From positions 1 through 64,000 of the forward strand of contig JACOEH010000006.1 in assembly GCA_024998685.1 (NCBI GenBank): a stretch of 64,000 nt of DNA, written 5' to 3'. Position numbers and translations under genes: made by a program. The notes under the pieces were generated by a model that saw only the letters and a list, made by a program, of their open reading frames with translations, made no database searches and was not told the DNA's origin. Origin of the DNA: Nitrospira sp. GTDB lineage: Bacteria > Nitrospirota > Nitrospiria > Nitrospirales > Nitrospiraceae. This document shows positions 35,472 to 44,163 of this stretch, piece after piece (position 1 is the first letter of the stretch; every line of letters begins with the position of its first letter).

Positions 35472-35902
35472 ACAGACGACGAATAAGCGCGGTCTTTATT
35501 CTGTTGATGCTTTCGGCCTGCTCCGGTGCTCGTCCAGTGCTCTATCCCAATGCACATATGCAGTCGGTGGGAAAAGAAGCCGCAGAACAGGATATCGAGG
35601 CGTGCAAACAGTCGGCCGAGTCAGCCGGTGCAGAGCAGAGTAGCGGAGGGAAGGGAAGTCGTATTGCCACGGGTACTGCGGTCGGTGCCGGCGCAGGGGC
35701 TGCCAGTGGTGCGATAGGAAGCGTGATTTCCGGAGCATCCGCCGGGTTAGGATCGATGATCGGCGCGGCGAGCGGGGCCGTTTGGGGACTGTTGACCAGC
35801 TTGTTCTATGCAGCGACTCCGTCTCAACCCAGCCAAGCCTATACGAACTTCGTCAACCGGTGCTTGCAAGAGAAAGGATATGAAGTGACAGGATGGCAGT
35901 GA
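35468..35902 (+). CDS. Glycine-zipper lipoprotein, copy 1
   Basis: This 144-residue lipoprotein has a signal with lipobox LSAC, a central Gly/Ala-rich zipper of about 60 residues (GTAVGAGAGAASGAIGSVIS) suited to membrane insertion or oligomer packing, and a conserved C-terminal CLQEKGYEVTGWQ. It is a paralogue of the gene at 36196. The ATG overlaps the DUF167 stop by four bases. Glycine-zipper lipoproteins of the OmpA/SlyB kind stabilise the outer membrane, but no specific role is known here. Confidence 0.8.
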   Translation: MNRRRISAVFILLMLSACSGARPVLYPNAHMQSVGKEAAEQDIEACKQSAESAGAEQSSGGKGSRIATGTAVGAGAGAASGAIGSVISGASAGLGSMIGAASGAVWGLLTSLFYAATPSQPSQAYTNFVNRCLQEKGYEVTGWQ

Positions 35903-36195
35903 AGGGAGGAAGGCGAAGCAGGCGTGCCGCGTCGGGGCTTGCCATGATGCGTTGCAGATGGACAGCTACCTTACGTGGTTCGATTGGGCCGTTCGCCTCT
36001 CGCAGATCACCGGATCGGCGCACGGCACAGAATTCCCCTTCGACAGAACTGAGACGCCATGGCAAGCGCGCCGGGCCCGTCTGCTTCAGCCGGATGAAGG
36101 TGATAGAGGAACTGTGCGCAATTGAAAAAGCCTCGACATTTTCTCTAAAGGGTGAGAAGTGAAGACAAGGCAAGGAAACATTCCAGGAAACTTCT

Positions 36196-36630
36196 GTGGC
36201 CAATCGATCATGGCAGCGTCTGATCGGAATCATCCTTCTCCTGGCTGTTCCGGCCTGCGCTGGGCCGCAGCCGATCCTCCGGTCGAATAAGCAACTCCAC
36301 TTGTACGGCAAGCAGATGGCTCAACAGGAGGTTCAATCCTGTCGAAGAAAAGTTGAAGAGAATGGGTTGCAACCTGGCGTGCACCAAAGTGCGAACGCCG
36401 CGACTGGTGCCATACTCGGTCTGACGCTTGGCGGAGCGGTTGGCGCGTCGGCGGGGGTGGTCGGTGGATTAACGGGGGTGGCGATCGGGGCCGCCGCAGG
36501 GAGTGCCATTGGGCTCACAGTTGGAATACTCGGCGGAACATTCAAGCCGCTGGAACCGGAACCGCCATATGCTGATGCCGTTGCGCGTTGCCTAAAGGAA
36601 AAGGGCTATGAAGTGAGCGGTTGGGAGTAG
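36196..36630 (+). CDS. Glycine-zipper lipoprotein, copy 2
   Basis: This second 144-residue copy has a lipobox PAC in the signal, N-terminal QPILRSNKQLHLYGKQM, a zipper (AILGLTLGGAVGASAGVVGG) and C-terminal CLKEKGYEVSGWE matching copy 1 nearly residue for residue. It begins with GTG. The 293-base gap between the copies holds no recognisable gene. The pair looks like a tandem duplication that has diverged in the zipper. Confidence 0.8.
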   Translation: MANRSWQRLIGIILLLAVPACAGPQPILRSNKQLHLYGKQMAQQEVQSCRRKVEENGLQPGVHQSANAATGAILGLTLGGAVGASAGVVGGLTGVAIGAAAGSAIGLTVGILGGTFKPLEPEPPYADAVARCLKEKGYEVSGWE

Positions 36631-36695
36631 TAACGACCTTCGATCGCTTGAAGAGTTTAAAAACAGGAGTGTGCTTCTAAGTTGTTCAGTCGCCG

Positions 36696-36724
36696 TTGAC
36701 AAAGACGTCTAGACGTCTTATTCT
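36696..36724 (+). promoter_or_regulatory. Methyltransferase promoter with palindromic operator in the spacer
   Basis: TTGACA (36696-36701) is a perfect -35, TATTCT (36719-36724) a fair -10, and the spacer is 17 bp. An exact 18-bp palindrome AAGACGTCTAGACGTCTT (36702-36719) fills the spacer and touches the -10. A bound protein would block polymerase. Transcription would begin near 36731, at the GTG of the methyltransferase, so the mRNA is probably leaderless. Confidence 0.65.
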
Positions 36725-36731
36725 CCGCTGC

Positions 36732-37883
36732 GTGTACAAAACACTCACACAACAGAAGCGGCGTCCTGGAGAGGTTCGGGACGCCATTTTTTCGGCTCTC
36801 TCCGCTAGACCAGGCGGCGCTTCCCTTCAAGCGATTGAACAGTATGTTATGGATCTCATTGGAGATGGAGCGCGATCAAGTGTCCGGTCTTATCTAAGGT
36901 TAAATACGCCGTCGGTCTTTGTGCGGACTGCGCGGGGTCAGTATGGATTGAAGACTGCCTCACAATCGCGGGCAGTTAAGATTGCTGAGAGTTGTCCTGA
37001 GTACCATCGGAGGTTTTCCTTTGGAAACGCCGAGATTTTCGAGGCTGACTGCCTAAGTTGGTTGCGTCAGCAGCAGCCTAACACTATCCATGGCGTGGTC
37101 ACGGATCCCCCGTACGGATTGTTCGAATATACAGAGGAACAGCAGAAAAAGTTGAGAAACGGCAAGGGTGGTGTCTGGCGTATACCGCCATCTTTTGATG
37201 GGGTGCAACGGGCGCCTCTTCCACGATTCACCGTGCTATCGTCGCAGGATCTATGTGCTCTAGAGTTGTTCTTCTTTGAGTGGGCACGGACACTCATCCC
37301 GGTCTTAGTTCCCGGTGCTAATGTAGTGGTTGCCACGAATCCCTTGCTCTCGTATTTAGTTTCAGGTGCTTTGGCGAGGGCTGGTCTCGAAAGACGTGGA
37401 GAAATCGTTCGCCTTGTGATGACGATGAGAGGAGGAGATAGGCCCAAAGCGGCACATGAAGAATTTCCTGATGTCAGCGTCATGCCACGTTCCATGTGGG
37501 AACCGTGGCTGATATTCCGTAAGCCACTAGAAGGAAGAGTTCAGGATAATCTGAGAAAGTGGGGAACCGGGGGATTTAGAAGGCCATCTCCAGATAAACC
37601 CTTCGGCGACGTTATTGCATCTTCGCCAACGCACAAATCAGAAAGGCAACTAGCACCTCATCCAAGCTTAAAACCTCAGCAATTCTTACGGACGCTGGTA
37701 AGAGGTGTTCTTCCGCTTGGATGCGGGATTGTGCTCGATCCATTCTGTGGAACCGGCTCAACTCTTGCCGCTGCTGAGGCTGTTGGATATTCAAGCATGG
37801 GAATCGAAAAAGATCCGCACTATTTTGAGATTGCGAAAAAGGCTCTGCCGCGATTGGCTCAGTATAAGAACAGCAATCTTTAG
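36732..37883 (+). CDS. Type II DNA methyltransferase with N-terminal HTH-like domain
   Basis: This 383-residue protein starts from GTG 36732. It is an amino-methyltransferase of the beta-type motif order: DPPYG (catalytic motif IV, D125) comes first, DPFCGTG (SAM-binding motif I, D336) last. DPPY indicates N6-adenine or N4-cytosine methylation. The ~70 N-terminal residues (EVRDAIFSALSARPGGASLQ, then SSVRSYLRLN and RTARGQYGL) look like a winged helix and could bind the promoter palindrome. The TTG at 36696 is rejected as start because it is the -35 box. Base composition is richer in A and T than that of neighbouring genes, a sign of transfer. It converges on the nuclease gene with four overlapping bases. 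Confidence 0.82.
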   Translation: MYKTLTQQKRRPGEVRDAIFSALSARPGGASLQAIEQYVMDLIGDGARSSVRSYLRLNTPSVFVRTARGQYGLKTASQSRAVKIAESCPEYHRRFSFGNAEIFEADCLSWLRQQQPNTIHGVVTDPPYGLFEYTEEQQKKLRNGKGGVWRIPPSFDGVQRAPLPRFTVLSSQDLCALELFFFEWARTLIPVLVPGANVVVATNPLLSYLVSGALARAGLERRGEIVRLVMTMRGGDRPKAAHEEFPDVSVMPRSMWEPWLIFRKPLEGRVQDNLRKWGTGGFRRPSPDKPFGDVIASSPTHKSERQLAPHPSLKPQQFLRTLVRGVLPLGCGIVLDPFCGTGSTLAAAEAVGYSSMGIEKDPHYFEIAKKALPRLAQYKNSNL

Positions 37884-38488
37884 TCTGTGACCATATAGAC
37901 CCAGTTCTTTCGAAGCTTTTCGATGCCGGATTTATGGAGTGTCGCGGTGCGGGTCCCTAATTCACCCCTCGCGTTTTTTCGAAAATCCTCCAGTATCACC
38001 TTACCGAGATAAACCTCGCTGAAAGTCATTGGTGCGCGGTCCTTTGCCGGTTCAGTCAAGCAGTCAACTTCGTACACAAAGACGCACATCCATTGGTTGC
38101 GAGCTCCATGAGTATCTACCGCGCCGCCTGACTTCCTTGTGGTTTTTATTTCTACCCCTTGTTCTCCGGCTTTGATTCTATTGCCCGGATAGACTCCGTT
38201 GACAATTAAATCTGGATGGCCATTGTGATAGCAATTTACCGTGAGGCTCCGCGAGTGTTTTGATAAGCTTGCGGTCAGCATATCCGAGAGAAGGCCAGAC
38301 ATGATAGCGGGACGCAATATGTCGTCCAGCCTGAGAAGCCCACGCCGAATAAGCCCTTTGTTGATGTCATAGAAGAAATCGTAAATATCCTGCATTGCCA
38401 TTTCGAAATCTTTTAATCGCAAGGCATACGGCAGGGTGACACCTGCGTTGAAACAATCTTCTCTGACAGTATTCCGAGTCACTGGCAT
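37880..38488 (-). CDS. Type II restriction endonuclease (PD-(D/E)xK fold)
   Basis: The 202-residue product carries HPDLIVNG (D93) and, 20 residues on, GVEIKTTRK (E113, K115), the PD...ExK active site of restriction nucleases. It lies tail to tail with the methyltransferase gene, their stop codons overlapping, as in many restriction-modification pairs. No named nuclease family or recognition site can be assigned. GAGGG precedes the ATG by six bases. It has its own promoter upstream. The low-GC composition matches the methyltransferase. Confidence 0.75.
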   Translation of the reverse strand: MPVTRNTVREDCFNAGVTLPYALRLKDFEMAMQDIYDFFYDINKGLIRRGLLRLDDILRPAIMSGLLSDMLTASLSKHSRSLTVNCYHNGHPDLIVNGVYPGNRIKAGEQGVEIKTTRKSGGAVDTHGARNQWMCVFVYEVDCLTEPAKDRAPMTFSEVYLGKVILEDFRKNARGELGTRTATLHKSGIEKLRKNWVYMVTD

Positions 38489-38523
38489 GTCAAACCCTCA
38501 GATGTGCTTTCTGGACGGGCGAG

Positions 38524-38552
38524 AGTCTAGATAGCGGCTCGCTGCAAGTCAA
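38524..38552 (-). promoter_or_regulatory. Restriction endonuclease promoter sharing the TCTAGAC core
   Basis: On the minus strand TTGACT (38547-38552) and TAGACT (38524-38529) are 17 bp apart, 35-64 bp before the nuclease start. The -10 is embedded in TCTAGAC, the same seven bases that form the centre of the methyltransferase operator. The rest of the 387-base gap 38489-38875 holds no gene; GTGAAG-ATTT-CTTCAC near 38721-38736 is a small hairpin. Confidence 0.5.
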
Positions 38553-38875
38553 CCGGCGTGAACATCCGTCAGAGATTCTGTTGTGCAACTCTAGCGCATG
38601 ATTCACGAACGCTTCCGCAGTAATCACGGATTCGCCGCCATGACAAGCCGGGACTCGATTTAGAACGTCCAGGCAGACGCTTCTTCGCTCGTTCGCTGAG
38701 CTGATTGCGTACAGATGTACGGTGAAGATTTCTTCACGATCTCATCATGGACGATTCATATTCGAGCGATATGATCATTTACAGATCAAAGGAATTGAAG
38801 GCGAATGATGTCGATGTTCGGTGCATTCTCACTGACCGTTGTTTTGGAATGCTGGATACAAGGAGAAGATTCACC

Positions 38876-39487
38876 ATGCGCATGATCGGATTGTTTGCGA
38901 TGTGTGTATTGTTGGAAGCCTGCACGACTGCGCCGATATTTTCTCCCGAGATCATGAAAAACGTCGAAACGAATACCTTCGATGTCGAGGCTTGGCGGAA
39001 GCAAACTTATGAGCCGTCGAACGCTAATTTTGTCCCGCACAAAGTGGAATTGGGAGGAGAAATCGTAGAGGTTATTCGAAAACCGGAAGGCATCATTCTT
39101 CTTGTCGAGAAGCAGCCCATCAAGAACTATACGGCAGATAGTTCGAAGGGCGCCAAGCGAGGAGACTCATCATTCTGGTACGCCGTTACCTTCAACGGCG
39201 TACCAGAGCCCAGCATGTTGCAGAGAGGCAACAAACTCGTCGTGGTCGGAATGACCGCCGGAGCAGGCACGGAAATGATCGGTGGAGCTGCGAGAGTGTT
39301 GCCGCACCTGACGGCGCAGTGTCTGCACATTTGGAATACCCGAGAATCTGAAATGGCGGACTTTTCTTATTATGGAGGCGCCATGGGACATCACCCTCCG
39401 GAAGAACAAACATTCTGCCTGGGAGATGACAACGAGAAATCTTTTCCAGTAGCACTAGCCCAGGTGATACGCATGTTCGCTCTGTAG
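38876..39487 (+). CDS. Slp-family outer-membrane lipoprotein
   Basis: This 203-residue lipoprotein starts from ATG 38876, where AAGGAG lies upstream; the longer frame from 38747 has a non-signal N-terminus. The lipobox is LEAC. The body has the Slp-type strand VELGGEIVEVIRKPEGIILLVEKQPI with the conserved GG-x-I turn and GNKLVVVGMTAG, as in starvation-inducible Slp proteins. The cargo and role are unknown in most bacteria. Confidence 0.75.
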   Translation: MRMIGLFAMCVLLEACTTAPIFSPEIMKNVETNTFDVEAWRKQTYEPSNANFVPHKVELGGEIVEVIRKPEGIILLVEKQPIKNYTADSSKGAKRGDSSFWYAVTFNGVPEPSMLQRGNKLVVVGMTAGAGTEMIGGAARVLPHLTAQCLHIWNTRESEMADFSYYGGAMGHHPPEEQTFCLGDDNEKSFPVALAQVIRMFAL

Positions 39488-39599
39488 TGTAACCCTGTTT
39501 GACACAGTTGTGCCGGTCGGTATTGAATGACGAGCCAATCAAATCGTACGGTAAGTCGACCGCTATCGGAAGCTGAGCCGGTGTGAGCGTGACCGCAAA

Positions 39600-40937
39600 T
39601 CAGAAGATATACACCACATCGAGTGAAAGGGTCGGTTGATAGCTCGTCGCTCGTCCGCCGACCTGGAAAACATTATGGTCGGACTTGTCATAGCGGTATT
39701 CGAGCCGAGTCTTCAGCGACGGAAACGGTCTATACTCAAGCGTGGCGGTCACTTCCCACAGGGTCTGCGCGACGGCCGGCGCAGGTTCTGTTGATTTGGC
39801 GCCGAAGCAGACGTTGGCCTTCGGTTGATAGGCCGTCGTTCCCTGACAGGTCACCAAACCTCCCTTGTCTTCGAAAATCTCCCCGCGTAAGCGGACGCCC
39901 CATTCTTTCGTGAAGTCATGAAACAGATAGGCTGCCACTCCGTCCCAGCGCGCATCTTTTCCAGGACTGATCAGGCTGCTGTTGGCCTGATTGGCATAGT
40001 ATGCCTCAACGACCGCCCATGTCTGTGCGCCGAACTGCCAACTCGCGTACCCGCCGGCCAGCAGGAGCATCCCTTCCGGCGTGCCGGGTGTGCCGGCATT
40101 CTGCCCCGCCGGCAGCGTCGTCCCTCCAGGCGTGCCGGGCGCACCAGCCCTCGGCCCGGCTAACCCATAGAGCATGACTCTCACCGTTTCAGATGGAAAG
40201 AGCATCAGCAGCGTCTCTACCAATGGCTCGTGATGTGTATTCGCTTGAGCCGCGTTGACATAGGAAATCGCCCTGATCGACAGCGTGACTTGTTCGTTGA
40301 ACTCGTACGTCGCGGAGATGCCGCCCATCGTGAAGGGCTGCCCCAGATACAGATAGGACCGTGAATAGTTCGGGCTGTATGGATTCCCCACCTGTTCATA
40401 GCCGACCAGGGCGTTAAACTGCCCGACTTGCAGGTCAAGCCCACGACCCACTGGAGCGAGATATTGGACATAGAATTCCTGGAAGGTCGCGAATGGATTC
40501 AGATTCAGCCCACCGATGAAATCTGAATCTTGCCCCGCATTAAATTTAACGCGAAAGCCGAGTCGATCGAGAGCGGAACCACCGGCCTTCGCTTGTCGCT
40601 CTATCGCAGCCTGGATCACGTTTGCCCGAAACTGATTGGAGTTGACGTCGAAAATGCGGAGTTCATTGATATCGTTGGACGGGCGGTTGAAGTTCTGCGT
40701 ATACGAAACTTGGGAGTAGCCGTTGAACCTCACCCTCAGCACTTCCGACAGCAGCCGCCGCACGGTCATCTTCTCCGCGACTCTGGGAATAGGCTCGAAC
40801 TGATAAGCAAAAGGACTTGGCTTTTTGTCTTCGGCCAGTGCGTCTGTCGGGAGAACGCATCCAAAGGCGAGAATCACACCAACGAAGACTAGGCCCGCGC
40901 AACTGAGGACGCGGGAGTTCCTGGATTCATGCAGCAC
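39600..40937 (-). CDS. Outer-membrane porin (beta-barrel porin-2 type)
   Basis: This 445-residue protein has a signal peptide (cleavage near ALA-EDK) and a continuous series of amphipathic strands ending in SYQPTLSLDVVYIF. FNGYSQVSYTQNFNRP and FQEFYVQYLAPVGRGLDLQVGQF are typical of the OmpL-like BBP2 porins. A loop near residue 265-290 is low-complexity, with repeated GTPG/GAPG units, and probably projects outside the cell. No operon partner is evident; solute specificity is unknown. Confidence 0.75.
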   Translation of the reverse strand: MLHESRNSRVLSCAGLVFVGVILAFGCVLPTDALAEDKKPSPFAYQFEPIPRVAEKMTVRRLLSEVLRVRFNGYSQVSYTQNFNRPSNDINELRIFDVNSNQFRANVIQAAIERQAKAGGSALDRLGFRVKFNAGQDSDFIGGLNLNPFATFQEFYVQYLAPVGRGLDLQVGQFNALVGYEQVGNPYSPNYSRSYLYLGQPFTMGGISATYEFNEQVTLSIRAISYVNAAQANTHHEPLVETLLMLFPSETVRVMLYGLAGPRAGAPGTPGGTTLPAGQNAGTPGTPEGMLLLAGGYASWQFGAQTWAVVEAYYANQANSSLISPGKDARWDGVAAYLFHDFTKEWGVRLRGEIFEDKGGLVTCQGTTAYQPKANVCFGAKSTEPAPAVAQTLWEVTATLEYRPFPSLKTRLEYRYDKSDHNVFQVGGRATSYQPTLSLDVVYIF

Positions 40938-41200
40938 AATGCGCTTCTGCCTTTACATCAATAGCCATTCTGACAGAACCGTCGGAGTACTCCAAACCGG
41001 GTTCAAATGGATAAAAGAGAGAATTCAGCAGGCCGTATAGCGGATCAATCAGGCAGCCGCCATGCTCCGCCCCCTCCAGGCGGCCTATCCTAAAAGAAGA
41101 GCCGGACAATCGCCTCTCGAATGTGACCCGGCCGCTTGGTAGAGCTACCGGGGTGAGTCATCTTTTTCGTGACATTCTTTGCGGCGATATCGAGCCGATA

Positions 41201-42130
41201 TCACTGCGACGAGGCAAAATGCTGGCGCCTGGCTCTTTGCAGGGCGACTTGCTTGGTAAAGGGCGGCAACTTGTCGGTTGTAAGTCCCTGTTTACTGGCG
41301 AGCCGAATATCGCACCCTTTGAAGTTTGGGCCATCAATGAAGCCTCTCCAACCCTTCCCTTCCGAATCTCGTGCAATGTCGAATCGGAACGGAACAAGCT
41401 CGGCTTTGGCGGCGACGACCTTTGCCGCATAGGCTTCTGCCTGTGCTTTTTGCCGGAGAGCCTCCCGCGTCTCAAGTTCCTCCAGCGCCTTCCTGTTCCG
41501 TTCCGCTTGCTCGATATTTTCTATGCCCCAAGGTCCACGTGGGCCGTATGTCACCTCATTCGAGGCAAGTTCTATATCCACGGCTGCATTGTCACGTAGT
41601 CGGTATTCTTCTTCTATCTCCTCTCTCGTGGGAATAACGGGCCTCGGGGTGGCTTCCATGCTAAGAACTCCCTCGTGATAGGTGAAAGCCCCCTTTAGTC
41701 CAGTCTCGATTATTCGAGGTTGTGACGGTGTTGAGTGATCCTCGGCTCTGAAAATTCCGACGACATCACCCGGCTCAACATATCTGCTGAAAGGAGCTTC
41801 GTGATTGGCGGTGGCAAGTTCGACTTCAATGAGGACTCGATCATTGCAGGCGCTGCCTGCCCACGAACCTTGGAGGAGTGCCTGCCCGTACAGTTGCGGA
41901 ATGATTTCGCCTGCCCGAATAGATGTCTGAGTCGCAAGCGCTTCTTGTTCCCTCACCATGATCTCAGCTAAAGTCTTTTCGCGTTGTTCCTGTGCCGCTA
42001 TACGTTCGTGTCTCTCCAGCTCAAGGAGGACCGTCCGATGTAATCCGCAGGCATCAAGAGCCAATGTGAACCCAGTCAATAGGATCAAACAGCACAAGCG
42101 GAGACCGTAGGCCTTATGTAACGACATCAT
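41201..42130 (-). CDS. Lipoprotein with coiled-coil segments, function unknown
   Basis: This 309-residue protein starts from ATG 42130, preceded by AAAGGTGATC (anti-16S complementarity); the upstream ATG at 42163 lacks this. The signal has lipobox LDAC, then a charged helix (LLELERHERIAAQEQREKTLA) that may form a coiled coil. After a middle beta-type domain with two cysteines comes a second charged helix (EQAERNRKALEELETREALRQ). No family is recognised. A set of direct repeats lies 55 bases upstream of the start and may regulate it. Confidence 0.65.
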   Translation of the reverse strand: MMSLHKAYGLRLCCLILLTGFTLALDACGLHRTVLLELERHERIAAQEQREKTLAEIMVREQEALATQTSIRAGEIIPQLYGQALLQGSWAGSACNDRVLIEVELATANHEAPFSRYVEPGDVVGIFRAEDHSTPSQPRIIETGLKGAFTYHEGVLSMEATPRPVIPTREEIEEEYRLRDNAAVDIELASNEVTYGPRGPWGIENIEQAERNRKALEELETREALRQKAQAEAYAAKVVAAKAELVPFRFDIARDSEGKGWRGFIDGPNFKGCDIRLASKQGLTTDKLPPFTKQVALQRARRQHFASSQ

Positions 42131-42184
42131 GGAGTGATCACCTTTCACGTCTGGATTGAGCATGCGAACGTATGATACCTTAAA

Positions 42185-42270
42185 TTATGAACAGATCATC
42201 ATGAAGAGTTCGTAATGAAGAAATTATAACGATGGAATCATGAAGAGGTCATGAAAAGATAATGAAACGT
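42185..42270. promoter_or_regulatory. Array of six T-N-ATGAA direct repeats at 14- and 11-bp spacing
   Basis: Related 11-base units begin at 42185, 42199 and 42213 (14 bp apart) and at 42238, 42249 and 42260 (11 bp apart): TTATGAACAGA, TCATGAAGAGT, TAATGAAGAAA, TCATGAAGAGG, TCATGAAAAGA, TAATGAAACGT. Tandem 11-bp units resemble binding sites of OmpR/PhoB-type regulators. They lie between the lipoprotein gene on the minus strand and the plus-strand cluster that begins at 42613. Confidence 0.5.
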
Positions 42271-42612
42271 TTTTCATGTCGTAGGGAATAAAATCCAAAT
42301 GAGTGCCCTTTATAGCTCACCTTGTAGGAGCCGACCATTCGGCACCGTGCCGTTCATTCGACTCTGACCTAAGTTTTTCTTCTTCCTCATCAGCAATTTC
42401 ACTCCGGGGAATCCCTTTGAGTTACAGAAGATTAGGGGGGCCATGCCGACGAGGCCTGTCTGGAATACGAGTTGCCAATGGAGAATTCCTAGGTGCAGGT
42501 TGCAGACAGGATTGTGAAGTGCTTTACAACCACTGACTGTGGCAACATCATCCTTTCAGCCGTGCGCATTGATTGTTCTGTGTGTCGGTAAGAATAATAA
42601 GGAGGACTCACG
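42271..42612. other. Gene-free stretch before the NmrA-like gene
   Basis: No ORF here has a ribosome site or family similarity. Near 42601-42605 AAGGAGG provides the ribosome site of the NmrA-like gene. Otherwise I see nothing specific. Confidence 0.4.
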
Positions 42613-43470
42613 ATGTTCGTTGTTGTAGGAGCGACAGGAAATACCGGGGCTTCGGTCGCAGAGACTTTACTCGGCAACAAACAGACGGTCAGGGTCGTCG
42701 TCCGTTCAACGGAGAAGGGTACCGGTTGGAAAGCCAAAGGCGCGGAGGCGGCCGTCGCATCGCTTGACGATGTATCCGCCTTAACCAAGGCTTTCGAAGG
42801 TGCGAAAGGAATCTATGTGTTGGTGCCGCCGAATTATGGCGCTGAGGCCTGGTTGACCGATCAGCGAGCGCGGATGGATCGGGCTGCAGAAGCCGTTCAG
42901 AAGAGCGGGGCGGAGCATGTGGTCTTTCTGTCGTCGGTCGGCGGACATATGGCCGGAGGGACGGGCCCGATCCGAGCCGCGAGTTATGGCGAGCATGCGC
43001 TTGAAGCTGTGGCCAAGAACATCACGATTCTTCGCCCCAGCTACTTCATGGAAAACTGGGCACCGGTTATCGGGGCGGCGAAGGCGCAGGGAGTGCTTCC
43101 GACATTCATCGCGCCTCAAGCTAAGATTCCGATGACTTCGACCAAGGATATCGGACGGATTGGAGCAGAGCATCTGATGGCCGGTGGATCGGGCAAGCAG
43201 ATCGTGGAAATGGCGGGTCCGTCAGAGTACAGTCCGGATGAGGTCGCTTCCGCGCTCAGTCAGATCTTGGGGAAGACGGTAACGGCCCAACTTGCCCCTC
43301 TAAGCGCCGTGGTTCCGACATTCAGATCGTTTGGCTTTTCCGACGAAGCGGCAAAACTGTTCGAGGAAATGTATACCGCTTTCTCAAAAGGCGCAATCGG
43401 GTACGAGCATCCGGCCAAGCTGGTGCGGGGTACGATCAGGCTGCATGAGGCGTTACGGAAGATGGTGTGA
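42613..43470 (+). CDS. NmrA-like NAD(P)-binding protein
   Basis: This 285-residue atypical short-chain dehydrogenase of the NmrA/QOR2 type has VVVGATGNTG at the nucleotide site, VVVRSTEKG with an arginine suited to NADPH, and VVFLSSVGG in place of a catalytic tyrosine triad. Relatives act as redox sensors or as quinone/NADPH oxidoreductases. It is the first gene of a plus-strand run in which genes are only 7-40 bp apart, so it probably leads an operon. Confidence 0.85.
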   Translation: MFVVVGATGNTGASVAETLLGNKQTVRVVVRSTEKGTGWKAKGAEAAVASLDDVSALTKAFEGAKGIYVLVPPNYGAEAWLTDQRARMDRAAEAVQKSGAEHVVFLSSVGGHMAGGTGPIRAASYGEHALEAVAKNITILRPSYFMENWAPVIGAAKAQGVLPTFIAPQAKIPMTSTKDIGRIGAEHLMAGGSGKQIVEMAGPSEYSPDEVASALSQILGKTVTAQLAPLSAVVPTFRSFGFSDEAAKLFEEMYTAFSKGAIGYEHPAKLVRGTIRLHEALRKMV

Positions 43471-43477
43471 GAAGAAT

Positions 43478-44146
43478 ATGAATCGATTGCAATCGGCTGC
43501 TGAATTCAGCATCGAAGTGTACTCGGACGTCGTCTGTCCCTGGTGTTATGTCGGCAAGCGGCGGTTTGAACGTGCGTTACAGCAAGTGGGCAAAACAGCG
43601 AAGACCCATGTCGCATGGAGACCGTTCCAATTGAATCCGACTATGCCCAAGAACGGGATGGATCGAACGGCGTATCTCGCGGCCAAGTTCGGCGGTCTGG
43701 ATAGGTTTAAGGAAATGGAACAGCGCTTGTCGGACGCCGGAAGGGCCGAGCAGATACCGTTTGCCTTTGAGAAGATTGCTAGAACACCGAACACCTTCCT
43801 GGCCCATCGGCTGATTTGGTATTCCGGGATCCACGGTCACCAAGATGCGGTCGTCGATCGGCTATTTAAAGGGTATTTCGAAGAAGGTCTCGATATCGGT
43901 TCTCCGGCGATATTGGTGGAGGTGGCCGATCAAGCAGGATTGAGAGCGAGCGAGTTCCTCACGAGCGAAGAGGGAGCCGCAGAGGTCGAGGCCGAAGAGT
44001 CGGTCGGTCATACGTTGGGCATTCGAGGAGTGCCGTACTTCATCTTCGGCAACAGGTATGGGATCTCCGGTGCGCAGCCGGTTGAGGTGTTCGTGTCCGC
44101 CATAGAAAAGGCTCGAACCGGTCCATCCACTGCCGATGGATCGTGA
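43478..44146 (+). CDS. DsbA-family oxidoreductase (FrnE-like)
   Basis: This 222-residue DsbA/2-hydroxychromene-2-carboxylate isomerase-type protein carries CPWC in DVVCPWCYVGKRRFE, the FrnE form of the active site, and the cis-proline loop GIRGVPYFIFG. No signal peptide is present, so it is cytoplasmic, as for FrnE, which is linked to oxidative-stress tolerance. ATG 43478, seven bases after the previous stop, is chosen over in-frame starts inside the NmrA-like gene. Confidence 0.88.
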   Translation: MNRLQSAAEFSIEVYSDVVCPWCYVGKRRFERALQQVGKTAKTHVAWRPFQLNPTMPKNGMDRTAYLAAKFGGLDRFKEMEQRLSDAGRAEQIPFAFEKIARTPNTFLAHRLIWYSGIHGHQDAVVDRLFKGYFEEGLDIGSPAILVEVADQAGLRASEFLTSEEGAAEVEAEESVGHTLGIRGVPYFIFGNRYGISGAQPVEVFVSAIEKARTGPSTADGS

Positions 44147-44163
44147 AAGGCAAGAGGTGACAC

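Noticed and set aside
36696-36731. TTG 36696 as methyltransferase start
   Set aside because: It coincides with the -35 box TTGACA and would place coding sequence across the promoter and operator.
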